The position numbers and the translations under genes were made by a program. Under the pieces are notes generated by a model. It saw only the letters and a list, made by a program, of their open reading frames with translations, made no database searches and was not told where the DNA came from. From Rhodocyclaceae bacterium (GTDB lineage Bacteria; Pseudomonadota; Gammaproteobacteria; Burkholderiales; Rhodocyclaceae), in assembly GCA_026417115.1 (NCBI GenBank), contig JAOADW010000026.1, positions 1-64,000 on the forward strand: DNA of 64,000 nucleotides, given 5' to 3'. This document shows, in pieces, positions 17,949 to 27,148 of this stretch (positions are counted from its first letter, which is position 1; each line of letters begins with the position of its first letter).

Positions 17949-18902
17949 ATGAGATTCGGTCGTCATCCTGGCCAAAGCGGTGCCAAGGATTGCACAGCGG
18001 TCGTATTCGAAGACGGCCGACTGATCGTCGTGCGCGTGGCGCAGCAGAAAAATGCTGCGCCACGCCTCATCGCCCATGAGCGCTTCGCGCAGGAGGGAAC
18101 GGAAAGTGAAGCGCTCAAGCGCCTCAAGCCCTTGAAAAAACTCTGGGGGCAAATGGTGACGACACTGGTGGGGCCTGGCCAATATCGGCTGCAAGCGTTC
18201 GACTACCCTGCCGAGTTGCGCTCCTTGAATGACGCAGAGCGGCGCGAAGCGATGCGATGGCGCGCCAAGGAGATGGTCGATTTCCCCATCGAGGATGCAG
18301 GCATCGACGTCTTCGAGATGCCGGCGAGCGGCGGCCGCCCCGCTCAGTTATGGGTCGTCGCAGCGCCCAAAGAGGTTTTGCAGGCGCGCATCCAAGCCTT
18401 CCAGGATGCGAAGATCTCCCTTACCACGATCGATATTCCCGAACTCGCGCAGCGCAATCTCGCTTCCTTTTTTGCCCAGGCACATCGAGGAGTGGCGCTT
18501 TTGTCTTGTCAGGAACATCGGGGGCTGCTCACCATATGTCATGAGGATGAGCTCTATGTCGCGCGCCATATCGACGTCGGCGCTCGCCTCCTGAGCGAGG
18601 CGGGCAATGAGCATTTACGCGAACGCGTCTTGCTCGACATTCAGCGCACGCTGGACAACTTCGATCGCAATTATGGCGCGATCCCCTTGACGAGCTTATG
18701 CGTCGCAGCGCCCGCAAGCGGGGAAGCCTTCGTCTCCTATCTGGGCGAAAACCTTTCTTTGCCCGTCGAGCGGGTCGATCTTGGCCAAGCCCTCGATTTT
18801 TCGGAAACCCCGGCGCTGGCGAGTCCGGATGTGCACATGGAGGCCTGGTATGCCTTGGGCGCGGCGCTGCGGGACGCAAGACCGCCGGAGCCCAGGGCAT
18901 GA
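17949..18902 (+). CDS. mshI: MSHA biogenesis protein MshI (PilM-like)
   Basis: A 317-residue protein of the actin-like PilM/GspL cytoplasmic class, here in the MshI form. It would dock the assembly ATPase to the membrane subcomplex of an MSHA-type IV pilus. The sequence lacks membrane segments and shows the MshI pattern RSLNDAERREAMRWRAKEMVDFPI and AAPKEVLQARI. It opens a chain of tightly overlapping genes, being coupled to the next by ATGA. The name rests mostly on the gene order with mshJ-N, as sequence identity in this family is low. Confidence 0.83.
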   Translation: MRFGRHPGQSGAKDCTAVVFEDGRLIVVRVAQQKNAAPRLIAHERFAQEGTESEALKRLKPLKKLWGQMVTTLVGPGQYRLQAFDYPAELRSLNDAERREAMRWRAKEMVDFPIEDAGIDVFEMPASGGRPAQLWVVAAPKEVLQARIQAFQDAKISLTTIDIPELAQRNLASFFAQAHRGVALLSCQEHRGLLTICHEDELYVARHIDVGARLLSEAGNEHLRERVLLDIQRTLDNFDRNYGAIPLTSLCVAAPASGEAFVSYLGENLSLPVERVDLGQALDFSETPALASPDVHMEAWYALGAALRDARPPEPRA

Positions 18903-19588
18903 CTCGCCGACACGTCAATCTCTATGACCCGCGTCTGCGGCGCCAGCGCGATTGGCTACGCTTGCCGCTTGTCGTAGGCGCTGCGTGCGTCACCTCCTTG
19001 ATCGTTGCGGCGGCAGGCATCTGGGTGCGCAGCGATTTACCTGCCTTGCGCGAAAAAGTGCGGCAAAAGAGCGAGGAGGTCGCGCAATGGCGCAAGGAAA
19101 GCGAATCGTTGCGCATCAAAGCTGCGGCGACAAAGCCGGATGCTGCGCTGACGAAGGCGGTGGAAGAAAAACGGCGGCTCATGGGGATTTATGACGAGAT
19201 CTTGACTTACCTCGAGAGACATCAGCAAGCCGTGCGCTACACGCCGGCGCGCATAATGTCTGCGCTTGCACGCCAAAGCGATGAGAAGGTTTGGCTGACC
19301 ATGATCGAGTTCGATCCGGCCAGAGAGCATTTGGCCTTGCATGGCAGGACGCTCGATCCTGCGCATTTGTCCGTTTATATCGAGAAATTGGAACGAGAGC
19401 CGGTTTTCCAAGGCAGGCGTTTCGCGGCATTCGAGCTGGCCGCGAAAAAGACGAACAACGAGGCGATCGAAAAGCAAAGAGCGGCGAGTGGGATGGGGGC
19501 ATCTCGCGAGAAGCCTCTCTGGCTCGAGTTTTCCTTGTTGCCACAACCCGTCTCCTCGAAGGTGACGACGATGAGGGGCGTTGAATGA
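18899..19588 (+). CDS. PilN-like protein of the MSHA cluster
   Basis: A 229-residue bitopic protein: a short cytoplasmic N-terminus with RRHVNLYDPRLRR, one membrane segment near residues 22-44, and a periplasmic part beginning with a coiled coil (LREKVRQKSEEVAQWRKESESL). NLYDP at the N-terminus is the PilM-binding motif equivalent of PilN (NLLPWR). It is coupled to both neighbours by ATGA overlaps. In many species this gene has no msh letter; it is sometimes called mshI2. Confidence 0.82.
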   Translation: MTRRHVNLYDPRLRRQRDWLRLPLVVGAACVTSLIVAAAGIWVRSDLPALREKVRQKSEEVAQWRKESESLRIKAAATKPDAALTKAVEEKRRLMGIYDEILTYLERHQQAVRYTPARIMSALARQSDEKVWLTMIEFDPAREHLALHGRTLDPAHLSVYIEKLEREPVFQGRRFAAFELAAKKTNNEAIEKQRAASGMGASREKPLWLEFSLLPQPVSSKVTTMRGVE

Positions 19589-20295
19589 GCATGGCCACTT
19601 CCTTACGCGATCATTGGCAGACGCTCAATGCGCGTTACGAATCCCGCTCGAAGCGAGAGAAGTACTTCATCATCGCAGCGTTGTTGGGCGTCATCATCGG
19701 CGGAGGCTATCTCGGCTGGATCGAGCCAGGTCTTGTGGCGGCAAAACAATTGCGCACGGAGCTTGCGAATCTCGAAGCCGAGCAACAGTCTCTCGCGGCC
19801 CAGATGATGGCTCTGCAGGCTTCGCTGAGAGATCCCGACGCGGAAAACCGTGCTCGCCTTGGAGAGGTGGAAGAAAAGCTCACCGCCCTGCGTGAAGCCC
19901 TCAATGCGATCGAGAAGCAGCTCGTACCGCCGCAGGAAAGCCTACGCTTCCTGCAGGGCGTGTTGGCTCAAACGCGTGGATTGGAACTGCGCAACGTCAG
20001 GACGCTGCCGCCCAAACCATTGCTTTTTTCAGGCAAAAAAACCGAGTCAGAAGCCGCAGTGGCCGCGGGTACGAACGACGAGGCGGCGGCGAGGGCGAAC
20101 TTGTATCAGCATACGCTCGAGGTGACCCTGGCCGGCAACTATCTCGACCTTCTCGCCTATCTCGACAAGCTCGAAGACGACAAGCGGCGATTTTTTTGGG
20201 GGGACTTCAAACTCATCGTCGAGCAACATCCCACCAGCGTGCTGACCTTCAAACTCTATACCCTGAGCCTGGAGCCCATATGGTTGTCGCTTTGA
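19585..20295 (+). CDS. mshJ: MSHA biogenesis protein MshJ (PilO-like)
   Basis: A 236-residue bitopic inner-membrane protein with a membrane segment at about residues 27-46, a long coiled coil (about residues 55-115) and a C-terminal ferredoxin-like domain, as in PilO/GspM. It pairs with the PilN-like protein to form the periplasmic alignment complex. TLEVTLAGNYLDLLAYLDKLE is the most typical stretch of the family. Its 3' end overlaps the next gene by 16 bases. Confidence 0.82.
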   Translation: MSMATSLRDHWQTLNARYESRSKREKYFIIAALLGVIIGGGYLGWIEPGLVAAKQLRTELANLEAEQQSLAAQMMALQASLRDPDAENRARLGEVEEKLTALREALNAIEKQLVPPQESLRFLQGVLAQTRGLELRNVRTLPPKPLLFSGKKTESEAAVAAGTNDEAAARANLYQHTLEVTLAGNYLDLLAYLDKLEDDKRRFFWGDFKLIVEQHPTSVLTFKLYTLSLEPIWLSL

Positions 20296-20702
20296 AACAT
20301 TGGCTCTTGGTGATCGTGCTGTGGGCTGCGCTGGACAACGTGGCGGCGCAGTTACGTGACCCGACGCGCCCGCCACCGGCCATTGAAACGGCGACGATGG
20401 AAGAAGCTCCGCGGGAAGTTTCGTTGGCCGGCTTGCAATCGATCATGCGACCGAAGGCGGGCAAGCCGAAAGCCTTGATCGATGGACGGTGGGTCGAGCT
20501 TGGCGGTTGGGTGCGAGATGCGCGGCTGGTGCGCATCGGCAGCGATCACGTTCTTCTTCGTTCCTCGCTGGGCGAAGAAGTCTTGCGCCTGACACCCGCC
20601 GTGGAAAAGACGATGGCGAAGCCCGTCGCTACGAAGAATGAAGAACGCATGACCGGGCAGAAACCCACACGCCCGAGGAAAATCGAGGAGAACACGCGAT
20701 GA
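20280..20702 (+). CDS. mshK: MSHA biogenesis protein MshK-like (PilP-like)
   Basis: A 140-residue exported protein with a signal peptide (about residues 1-23, ending NVAAQ) followed by the RDPTRPP motif that marks MshK and PilP-type linkers, and a small beta domain (ALIDGRWVELGGWVRDARLVRI). It would connect the inner-membrane complex to the MshL secretin. The start at 20280 lies inside mshJ; the signal peptide begins exactly there, which decides the start. The C-terminal tail is basic and probably disordered. Confidence 0.8.
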   Translation: MVVALKHWLLVIVLWAALDNVAAQLRDPTRPPPAIETATMEEAPREVSLAGLQSIMRPKAGKPKALIDGRWVELGGWVRDARLVRIGSDHVLLRSSLGEEVLRLTPAVEKTMAKPVATKNEERMTGQKPTRPRKIEENTR

Positions 20703-22396
20703 ACCGCGCGCTGACGATGATCATCGCATCGATGATGACAGCCTGTAGCGTAGCGCCGATGCGCGATGACGCCGTGCGCGGCAAGATCGATGAGGAAATC
20801 ACGCGAGCGCTCGCATCGACCAAAGCCCCGGCGCAGAAAACGGCCGATGCGGCCTTGCTGCCGCCTTTGGCGATCGAGCTTCCCAAAGCGGAAGCAAGCG
20901 AGCCACGTTTCGATCTTTCGGTGGTCAATGCGCCGGCGCAACAAGTCTTCATGGCCATTGTCAATGGCACGCGTTACAACATGCTGGTGAGTCCTGAGGT
21001 GACCGGCGCCATTACCATCGAACTGAAAGATGTGACGGTGAAAGAGGCCTTGGAGGCTATCCGGGATCTCTACGGCTATGAATTCGAGATCAAGGATCGA
21101 CGCATCACGATCCAACCCAACACGTTGCAGACGCGCATTTTCAAGGTCAATTACTTGGCCAGCCGTCGCCAGGGCGCGACGGATCTGCGTGTGACGTCCA
21201 GCGCCATCGGCAGCCCTACTGCGGGAGCCGTTGCCAGCTCCACGCCCACGGTAGGCGCTCAGCCCCTGCCTGCTGCAGGCAGCCCCTTGTCCCCCCAAGC
21301 TTCCACCAACCTGACGAGCCGGGTGCAAACCCAGACCGATGCCGATTTCTGGCGTGATCTGCAAGCTGCCCTCGCGACGCTAGTCGATGGCGAAGGCCGG
21401 CAGGTCGTTGTCAACAGCCTTTCCGGCGTGGTCGTGGTGCGCGGCTATCCCCGCGAGCTGCGTGCGGTCGAGCAATATCTGAAAGCGACGCAATTGATGG
21501 TCGAGCGGCAAGTGATGCTCGAAGCCAAGATCCTCGAGGTGAAGCTCAACGAGCAATATCAGGCAGGCATCAACTGGTCGTCATTCGGCAAATTCATTCA
21601 TCGCACGGAGAGCGCCCTATCGCTAGGGGTTCTTGCTCCCAATAGCCAGCTTGCGCCTTTCGGCGCTGGCAATTTGAGCGCTCCCCATGTGACTGCGCTG
21701 CCTGGCCTGGGCGGCACGATTGCCACAACGGCGTTGGGCAATGGCTTCGTGAGCCTTGCCTTCCAGACGGCGAACTTCGCCGCGTTGTTGAGCTTCCTCG
21801 AAACGCAAGGCAGCGTCACGGTCCTTTCGAGCCCGCGCATCGCCACGCTCAACAATCAGAAAGCGGTTCTCAAGGTGGGCACCGACGAATTGTTCGTCAC
21901 CAATGTCACCACCACGACGACGAGTACCAGCGCGGGCACGACCTCGACGCCGAGTCTGACGCTGCAGCCATATTTTTCCGGCATATCTCTGGACGTGACG
22001 CCGCAGATCGACGAAGAAGGCAACATCATCCTGCATGTCCACCCGGCCATTAGCCAGGTGGCCGAGAAAGAGAAAGTCGTCGATTTGGGTGCGCTCGGCC
22101 AGTATAAGCTGCCTTTGGCGACCTCGAACGTCAATGAAACCGATAGCATCGTGCGCGTCAGGGATGGCCAAATCGTCGCCATAGGCGGCCTCATGTCGCA
22201 AGAGCATATCAGCGACCGAAGCGGCTTGCCTGGGTCGCTATCGAACTCTGCGGGCGTCTTGTTTGGCCAGCGCGGCGCCAGCCAAAGCAAGCGGGAACTG
22301 GTAATCTTGCTCAAGCCGACCATCATTCGCGACGGCCAAGGGTGGAATGGCGATCTCGAAGAGGTTCGGGCGCGTATCAGCCCTACGAAGTCTTGA
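20699..22396 (+). CDS. mshL: MSHA secretin MshL
   Basis: A 565-residue outer-membrane secretin. The N-terminus looks like a lipoprotein signal with Cys16 (in SMMTACSV), so it is probably acylated. A secretin/TonB short N-terminal domain (VNAPAQQVFMAIVNGTRYNML) is followed by a Ser/Pro/Ala-rich linker around residues 165-205, an N1-type domain, and the C-terminal secretin barrel domain with the VSSPRIATLNNQKA-like segment (written here LSSPRIATLNNQKAVLKVG) and the closing LVILLKPTIIRDG. It overlaps mshK by four bases. Confidence 0.92.
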   Translation: MNRALTMIIASMMTACSVAPMRDDAVRGKIDEEITRALASTKAPAQKTADAALLPPLAIELPKAEASEPRFDLSVVNAPAQQVFMAIVNGTRYNMLVSPEVTGAITIELKDVTVKEALEAIRDLYGYEFEIKDRRITIQPNTLQTRIFKVNYLASRRQGATDLRVTSSAIGSPTAGAVASSTPTVGAQPLPAAGSPLSPQASTNLTSRVQTQTDADFWRDLQAALATLVDGEGRQVVVNSLSGVVVVRGYPRELRAVEQYLKATQLMVERQVMLEAKILEVKLNEQYQAGINWSSFGKFIHRTESALSLGVLAPNSQLAPFGAGNLSAPHVTALPGLGGTIATTALGNGFVSLAFQTANFAALLSFLETQGSVTVLSSPRIATLNNQKAVLKVGTDELFVTNVTTTTTSTSAGTTSTPSLTLQPYFSGISLDVTPQIDEEGNIILHVHPAISQVAEKEKVVDLGALGQYKLPLATSNVNETDSIVRVRDGQIVAIGGLMSQEHISDRSGLPGSLSNSAGVLFGQRGASQSKRELVILLKPTIIRDGQGWNGDLEEVRARISPTKS

Positions 22397-22535
22397 CGCA
22401 ACCCTGAAAGCTTGGCACGATCGGAGACGTGCGAGCATTTTTTCGGCGAGGCGGTACTTGCGTGCAGCCACGCTGGATGGCAGGGAGCGTGTTTGGGCGT
22501 AGAGGTACCCATATGAGCGAAGCAGGAGTCACCCC

Positions 22536-23390
22536 ATGTATCTGGAGTATTTCGGCCTCAAGGAATTGCCATTTGGCATTACTCCCGATACCCAGTTCAT
22601 CTATCCGAGCCGCAGCCATCGCGAGGCCTTGAATCTTCTGCATTGTGCGCTCGCGAGCGGAGAGGGATTCATCAAGGTCATCGGCGAGGTCGGCACGGGC
22701 AAGACCCTCCTGTGCCGGCGTTTCCTTGCCGAGATCGAGGAAAGCTGGCAAGCGGCCTACGTGCATAATCCCATGCTCGATCCGCGTGGGTTCTTGCACG
22801 AAGTCGCAGCCGAGATCGGGCTTGGCGACGAAACTCCAGGAGGATTGGGCTTGCTCGTCAAGCGCATCAATGGGCGCCTTCTCGAGCTTGCCGAGGCAGG
22901 CAAACGCGTCGTGTTGTGCATCGACGAAGCCCAGTCGATGCCGCCGCTGACGCTCGAATGCCTTCGGCTGTTGTCCAATCTCGAAACGGAAAAGCGCAAA
23001 CTCATCACCATCGTGCTCTTCGCTCAGCCAGAACTCGACGAGCGCCTGCGCGAACACCGCTTCCGCCAGTTGCGGCAGCGAATCTCCTTTCATCATCGCC
23101 TGGATTTCCTCGACAGGGACGAGATTAGACGCTATCTCGAGCAGCGCCTGCGCTGCGCAGGTTATGGTGGTGGCATACCTTTGTTCACCCCCTGGGCAGT
23201 CCGGTCCTTGGCACGTTATTCTCGGGGCGTGCCGCGACTGGTCAACATCCTGGCGCACAAGGCGCTTTTGCTGGCCTTTGGCGCGGGCCTGCCGCAGGCG
23301 CGATGGCGCGAGGTGCGAGCGGCGGCGCGGGATACCCTCGAGATGCCTGCGCGCCCGTTTCGTTGGTTGGCATGGGGAAGGACGAAATGA
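22536..23390 (+). CDS. mshM: MSHA biogenesis ATPase MshM (ExeA/GspA-like)
   Basis: A 284-residue AAA ATPase with the typical start MYLEYFGLKELPFGITPD, Walker A GEVGTGKT near residue 50 and Walker B VVLCIDEAQ near residue 128. Sensor-type RLLSNLETE and the C-terminal winged helix follow. The family helps secretins or pilus machines insert through the peptidoglycan. Unlike ExeA it has no peptidoglycan-binding domain after the ATPase. A 139-base gap separates it from mshL, and it is coupled to mshN by ATGA. Confidence 0.9.
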   Translation: MYLEYFGLKELPFGITPDTQFIYPSRSHREALNLLHCALASGEGFIKVIGEVGTGKTLLCRRFLAEIEESWQAAYVHNPMLDPRGFLHEVAAEIGLGDETPGGLGLLVKRINGRLLELAEAGKRVVLCIDEAQSMPPLTLECLRLLSNLETEKRKLITIVLFAQPELDERLREHRFRQLRQRISFHHRLDFLDRDEIRRYLEQRLRCAGYGGGIPLFTPWAVRSLARYSRGVPRLVNILAHKALLLAFGAGLPQARWREVRAAARDTLEMPARPFRWLAWGRTK

Positions 23391-24514
23391 GCGTCATCAA
23401 CTGCATGCTGCGGGATCTCGACGCGCGCGCTGCGAGTGAGCGGGAGCGTGCTGGCTTGCCACCCCATTTGCGTCCCTTGCCGCCTTCGCCTCGAAAGTCA
23501 TGCAATCCCCTGGCGCACGTGATGCTGGGCGCCGGTGTGGCGCTCGGTGCGATAGGTTTTGCCGCCTGGTGGTGGGAACTCCCTCTCAGGATCGAACCCG
23601 GCAGGCTTGCTATGGCGCCTCCTCCCGCGTCGCCTGGCGCCGCTTCAGAGATTCTCCCTCCCCTCGTGGTCTCCTTACAGCCGCCTCAGGGGCAGGAAGA
23701 CCCGGCAGCAAGCGAAGAGGCGAACGACACCCGCCGAGGGGGAGGCATGACAACCATGCCGACATTGAAATCCGCTTCTACGCTTTCGATGCGTGCGTCT
23801 CCACCCCAGACGATGGCCAAAGTCGACACATTCTCCGCCACCGATGCGCGTCAGCCGTCCAGCCAGACGGCGCAGCAGTTAGCTTCTCCTGCCGAGCCGG
23901 AACAAAAGAGCGGCCCCCAGGCGTTGGCGTCAGCCAAGATCACGCATGAATTGCGCAGCGGTGCAGAAGGTCTCGTCAGCCGAGGGCTCGAGTTTCTGCG
24001 TCGTGGCGAACTGGCGAGCGCCGAGGAAAACTTGCGGCGCGCTCTTGCCATGGAGCCTTCGCATGCCGCAGCGCGGCAAGGTCTGCTTGCGATATTGGCG
24101 CAGCGGCAGGCATGGGCGGAGGCCCGCCAAATCGCAGAGGAAGGACTCATGCATGACGCGAAACGCATCGAGTGGGCGTTGATCGCGGCGCGCTTGCACT
24201 ATGAAGCTGGAGAATTGGAAACAGCCCTGGCGACTCTTGAGCGTCATGCGCCGCATGCGGCCGCCAGCAGCGATTATCAGGGTTTTTTGGCTCTCCTCTA
24301 TGAGCGTGTAGGCAAGCCGCGCGACGCCGTGGAACGCTACCGCCAGGCCGTGGCCCTCCGACCTCAAGAGGGGCGATGGTGGTATGGGCTGGGGCGCACG
24401 TTGGAGGCGACCGGAGACGCCGTGGCGGCAAAGGAAGCCTATCGCCAGGCCTTGGCCACTCAACGCCTGCCTGCAGAGCTTGCGGCGAGTGCAGAAAGCA
24501 AATTGCGTCAATAG
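23387..24514 (+). CDS. mshN: MSHA biogenesis protein MshN (TPR)
   Basis: A 375-residue bitopic protein. It begins MSVINCMLRDLDAR, the signature start of MshN, has one membrane segment near residues 43-61, a disordered Pro/Ser/Ala-rich stretch to about residue 210, and C-terminal TPR repeats (about 215-375). It is thought to bind peptidoglycan or scaffold the pilus machine. The last seven bases overlap the convergent comF. No pilin (mshA-D), mshE ATPase, mshG or mshO-Q gene follows. Confidence 0.88.
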   Translation: MSVINCMLRDLDARAASERERAGLPPHLRPLPPSPRKSCNPLAHVMLGAGVALGAIGFAAWWWELPLRIEPGRLAMAPPPASPGAASEILPPLVVSLQPPQGQEDPAASEEANDTRRGGGMTTMPTLKSASTLSMRASPPQTMAKVDTFSATDARQPSSQTAQQLASPAEPEQKSGPQALASAKITHELRSGAEGLVSRGLEFLRRGELASAEENLRRALAMEPSHAAARQGLLAILAQRQAWAEARQIAEEGLMHDAKRIEWALIAARLHYEAGELETALATLERHAPHAAASSDYQGFLALLYERVGKPRDAVERYRQAVALRPQEGRWWYGLGRTLEATGDAVAAKEAYRQALATQRLPAELAASAESKLRQ

Positions 24515-25209
24515 GCGCGCGCGACGACCCAATTACTGACTTCTTTAGCGCCTGCCGCCAAGAGAGCTGTTGCGGCCGCCGCCAGGGTGGATCCGGTCGT
24601 CATGACGTCGTCGACCAGGATCACGTGACGCCCCTCGCAATCGAGGCGAGCCTGAAATGCGTTTTTCAAATTGCGGCGACGCTCGTGTTGGGACAGCGAC
24701 GTTTGCGGTGCGGTCTCCCGTACCCGTTGCAACGCCTCGGCGGCCAGCGGTATGCCAGCGGCACGCGCCAAAGGGCGGGCGATTTCGAGCGCCTGATTGA
24801 ATCCTCGCGCCGCGAGACGCGCGCGCGCCAAGGGGATGGGGACGAGCAAATCTCCAGGCGGACGCGGACCCGCGAGCATGCGCTCGGCGCAAAATTGCGC
24901 GATGGCGAGGCGGCGAAACAGAGGCGCCTGGCCAAATTTGAGTGCCAAGAGCAGGCGGTCGACGGGGAAGGCATAGGCAAACGTCGCATAGGTGCGGGTA
25001 TAGGGCGGCGGAGTGCTAAGACAGGCTCCGCACTGGGCCGCGGGATGCCCCAAAGGCAAGGCGCAGCGCGGGCACAGCGGCGGGTTGAGGCGTGGTAAAT
25101 CGGCCTCACAGGCGGCGCAGAGCGCTTGTTCGGCGCGCGCGCCACAGAGGAGGCAGGTCTGGGGCAGAAGGCGTGCGACGAAGGGTTTGATTGACTTTTC
25201 CAGCCACAT
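24508..25209 (-). CDS. comF: ComF-family phosphoribosyltransferase-like protein
   Basis: A 233-residue protein of the ComF/GntX family. An N-terminal zinc ribbon shows four CxxC pairs (CLLC, CAAC, CPRC, CGAC), and the C-terminal phosphoribosyltransferase fold has the PRPP loop [14 protein letters not shown]. ComF is needed for DNA uptake in naturally competent bacteria, and GntX for use of DNA as nutrient; a role in purine metabolism has also been proposed. It is divergent from bioB with about 140 bases between them. Confidence 0.9.
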   Translation of the reverse strand: MWLEKSIKPFVARLLPQTCLLCGARAEQALCAACEADLPRLNPPLCPRCALPLGHPAAQCGACLSTPPPYTRTYATFAYAFPVDRLLLALKFGQAPLFRRLAIAQFCAERMLAGPRPPGDLLVPIPLARARLAARGFNQALEIARPLARAAGIPLAAEALQRVRETAPQTSLSQHERRRNLKNAFQARLDCEGRHVILVDDVMTTGSTLAAAATALLAAGAKEVSNWVVARAY

Positions 25210-25352
25210 TGTGGATCATGCGAAGTTTACGCCCAGGCCATCTTCTCAGATGGCGGTGGAACGATTGTTCTCTTTTTGCGCCCGATGATGGCCTGCACGC
25301 GAAAGCGCGAGCCCGCCATCATGCGCTTGTTTTCCGTCAGCTCTCGTCTCCC

Positions 25353-26309
25353 ATGAATGCTCCGCTTCCTTCTCATGCTTCGCCTTGGACGACAGAGGCC
25401 GTCGAGGCCCTGATGGCGCAACCCTTTTTCGACTTGCTGCACCGAGCGCACGAAGTCCATCGCATGCATCATAACCCGTATGCGATACAGCGCTCGACGC
25501 TTTTGTCGATCAAGACGGGGGGATGTTCCGAAGATTGCGCCTATTGCGCCCAATCCGCTCGTCGCGATACCGGCCTGGGTCGCGGCAAACTGCTCGAGCT
25601 CGAGGACGTTGAAAGAGCGGCGCGTGCGGCGAAGGAGAAAGGCGCGACGCGTTTTTGCATGGGCGCCGCTTGGCGTGGCCCCAAGGATGGTGATCTCGAG
25701 AAAGTCATCGCCATGGTGCGCGTCGTCAAAGAATTGGGCATGGAAGCCTGCCTGACTCTCGGGCTCCTCGGCCCAGGTCAGGCAGAGAAGCTTGCCGCTG
25801 CGGGGCTCGATTACTACAACCACAACCTCGACACGGGCGCCGAATATTATGATAAAATCATAACCACGCACAGTCAGCAGGCGCGCATCGAGACTTTGCT
25901 GGCTGTGCGCCGGGCAGGCATCAAGATTTGCTGCGGCGGCATCGTCGGCATGGGAGAAAGCCGCACGGTGCGCGCTGCGTTGATCGCCCAGCTGGCAAGC
26001 TTGGATCCGCCGCCCGAGTCAGTGCCGATCAACCATCTCGTGGCCATTCCCGGCACGCCGTTGGAAAATACGCCGCCGCTGGATCCCTTCGAGTTCGTGC
26101 GCACGATCGCGGCGGCGCGCGTGACGATGCCCAAAAGCTTCGTGCGCCTCTCGGCAGGCCGCCATCTGATGAGCGACGAGTTACAGGCGTTGTGCTTCTA
26201 CGCTGGCGCCAATTCGATCTTTTATGGCGAAAAGCTGCTGACGGCCGCCAATGCCGAGGCAACGCGCGACGAAGCGCTCTTCGCCCGTTTGGGGTTATCG
26301 CCCTATTGA
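25353..26309 (+). CDS. bioB: Biotin synthase
   Basis: A 318-residue radical SAM enzyme that inserts sulfur into dethiobiotin. The SAM-cluster cysteines are C58, C62 and C65 in [10 protein letters not shown], and the auxiliary 2Fe-2S cluster ligands are present further on ([20 protein letters not shown]). The ATG at 25353 is chosen since the usual N-terminus begins there; the frame continues upstream into the comF promoter without motifs. Its stop overlaps the bioC start by ATGA-like TGATG. Biotin made here serves the carboxylase encoded upstream. Confidence 0.97.
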   Translation: MNAPLPSHASPWTTEAVEALMAQPFFDLLHRAHEVHRMHHNPYAIQRSTLLSIKTGGCSEDCAYCAQSARRDTGLGRGKLLELEDVERAARAAKEKGATRFCMGAAWRGPKDGDLEKVIAMVRVVKELGMEACLTLGLLGPGQAEKLAAAGLDYYNHNLDTGAEYYDKIITTHSQQARIETLLAVRRAGIKICCGGIVGMGESRTVRAALIAQLASLDPPPESVPINHLVAIPGTPLENTPPLDPFEFVRTIAAARVTMPKSFVRLSAGRHLMSDELQALCFYAGANSIFYGEKLLTAANAEATRDEALFARLGLSPY

Positions 26310-27148
26310 TGCGGAAGGCTTTTTCCGCGGCAGCCACCCGTTATGACGAAGCGGCCGTGCTCGCCCACGCCGTCGGGCAGCGCATGCTGGAGAAGCTTGC
26401 CTGGATGCGCGTTGCGCCGCAGCGCATGCTCGACGTCGGCTGCGCGACGGGCGAAGGCATATGGACCTTGACCCGGCGTTATCCCGATGCAATTCCAGTC
26501 GCCGCAGATTACGCGCTGCCCATGCTGCTTAACTTGCGCGAAAAAACCACCTGGCGCGATCGCTGGCGCCGGCGCGTCCCGCTCTGTGTCAATGCCGATG
26601 TGCGCGCCTTGCCTTTCGCACCGCATAGCTTCGGGCTCATTTGGTCGAACCTCATGTTGCACTGGCTCGACGCAGAGGACCTGGTGAAAGCATTGCATGA
26701 ACTGCGACGGGCGCTGGCGCCTCACGGCGTCTTTCTCTTTTCGGCGCTGGGTCCCGACACGCTCAAGAGCCTGCGTACATCGCTGATGGAAACCGGGGGC
26801 ACGGACAGCATGCGTCGTTTCCTGGATATGCACGATATCGGCGATGCATTGGTAGAGGCGGGCTTTGCCGATCCCGTGATGGAAATGGAGATGATTACGT
26901 TGACATATGCGTCGGCGCGCCCTTTTCTTGCCGATCTGCGCCGCTTGGGCGTGCGCGATGGGCTGTTGGGACGCCAGTCCTGGCGGCAATGGCGTGCGGC
27001 TTTCCGCACTTGGCAAGCACGCGCGCAACCTCTTGCCGCCGTCTTCGAAATCGTCTATGGCCATGCATGGCATGCCGAAGGCAAAAGCCCGCCGGCGAAA
27101 GGCGGCCATCCCTTGCGGTTCATGCCTTACCGACCCAAGATCAAATAG
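26309..27148 (+). CDS. bioC: Malonyl-ACP O-methyltransferase
   Basis: A 279-residue SAM-dependent methyltransferase that methylates malonyl-ACP to start the pimeloyl arm of biotin synthesis. The N-terminal RKAFSAAATRYDEAAVLAHAVG is typical of BioC, as are the SAM motif MLDVGCATGEG and the segment SNLMLHWLDAEDL. It shares one base with the bioB stop, so the two are co-translated. Its 3' end overlaps the convergent kinase gene by 22 bases. Confidence 0.93.
   Translation: MRKAFSAAATRYDEAAVLAHAVGQRMLEKLAWMRVAPQRMLDVGCATGEGIWTLTRRYPDAIPVAADYALPMLLNLREKTTWRDRWRRRVPLCVNADVRALPFAPHSFGLIWSNLMLHWLDAEDLVKALHELRRALAPHGVFLFSALGPDTLKSLRTSLMETGGTDSMRRFLDMHDIGDALVEAGFADPVMEMEMITLTYASARPFLADLRRLGVRDGLLGRQSWRQWRAAFRTWQARAQPLAAVFEIVYGHAWHAEGKSPPAKGGHPLRFMPYRPKIK

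Noticed and set aside
22429-22632. Small frame in the gap between mshL and mshM
   Set aside because: It runs into the mshM start in another frame and has no homology; the gap is probably only a spacer.
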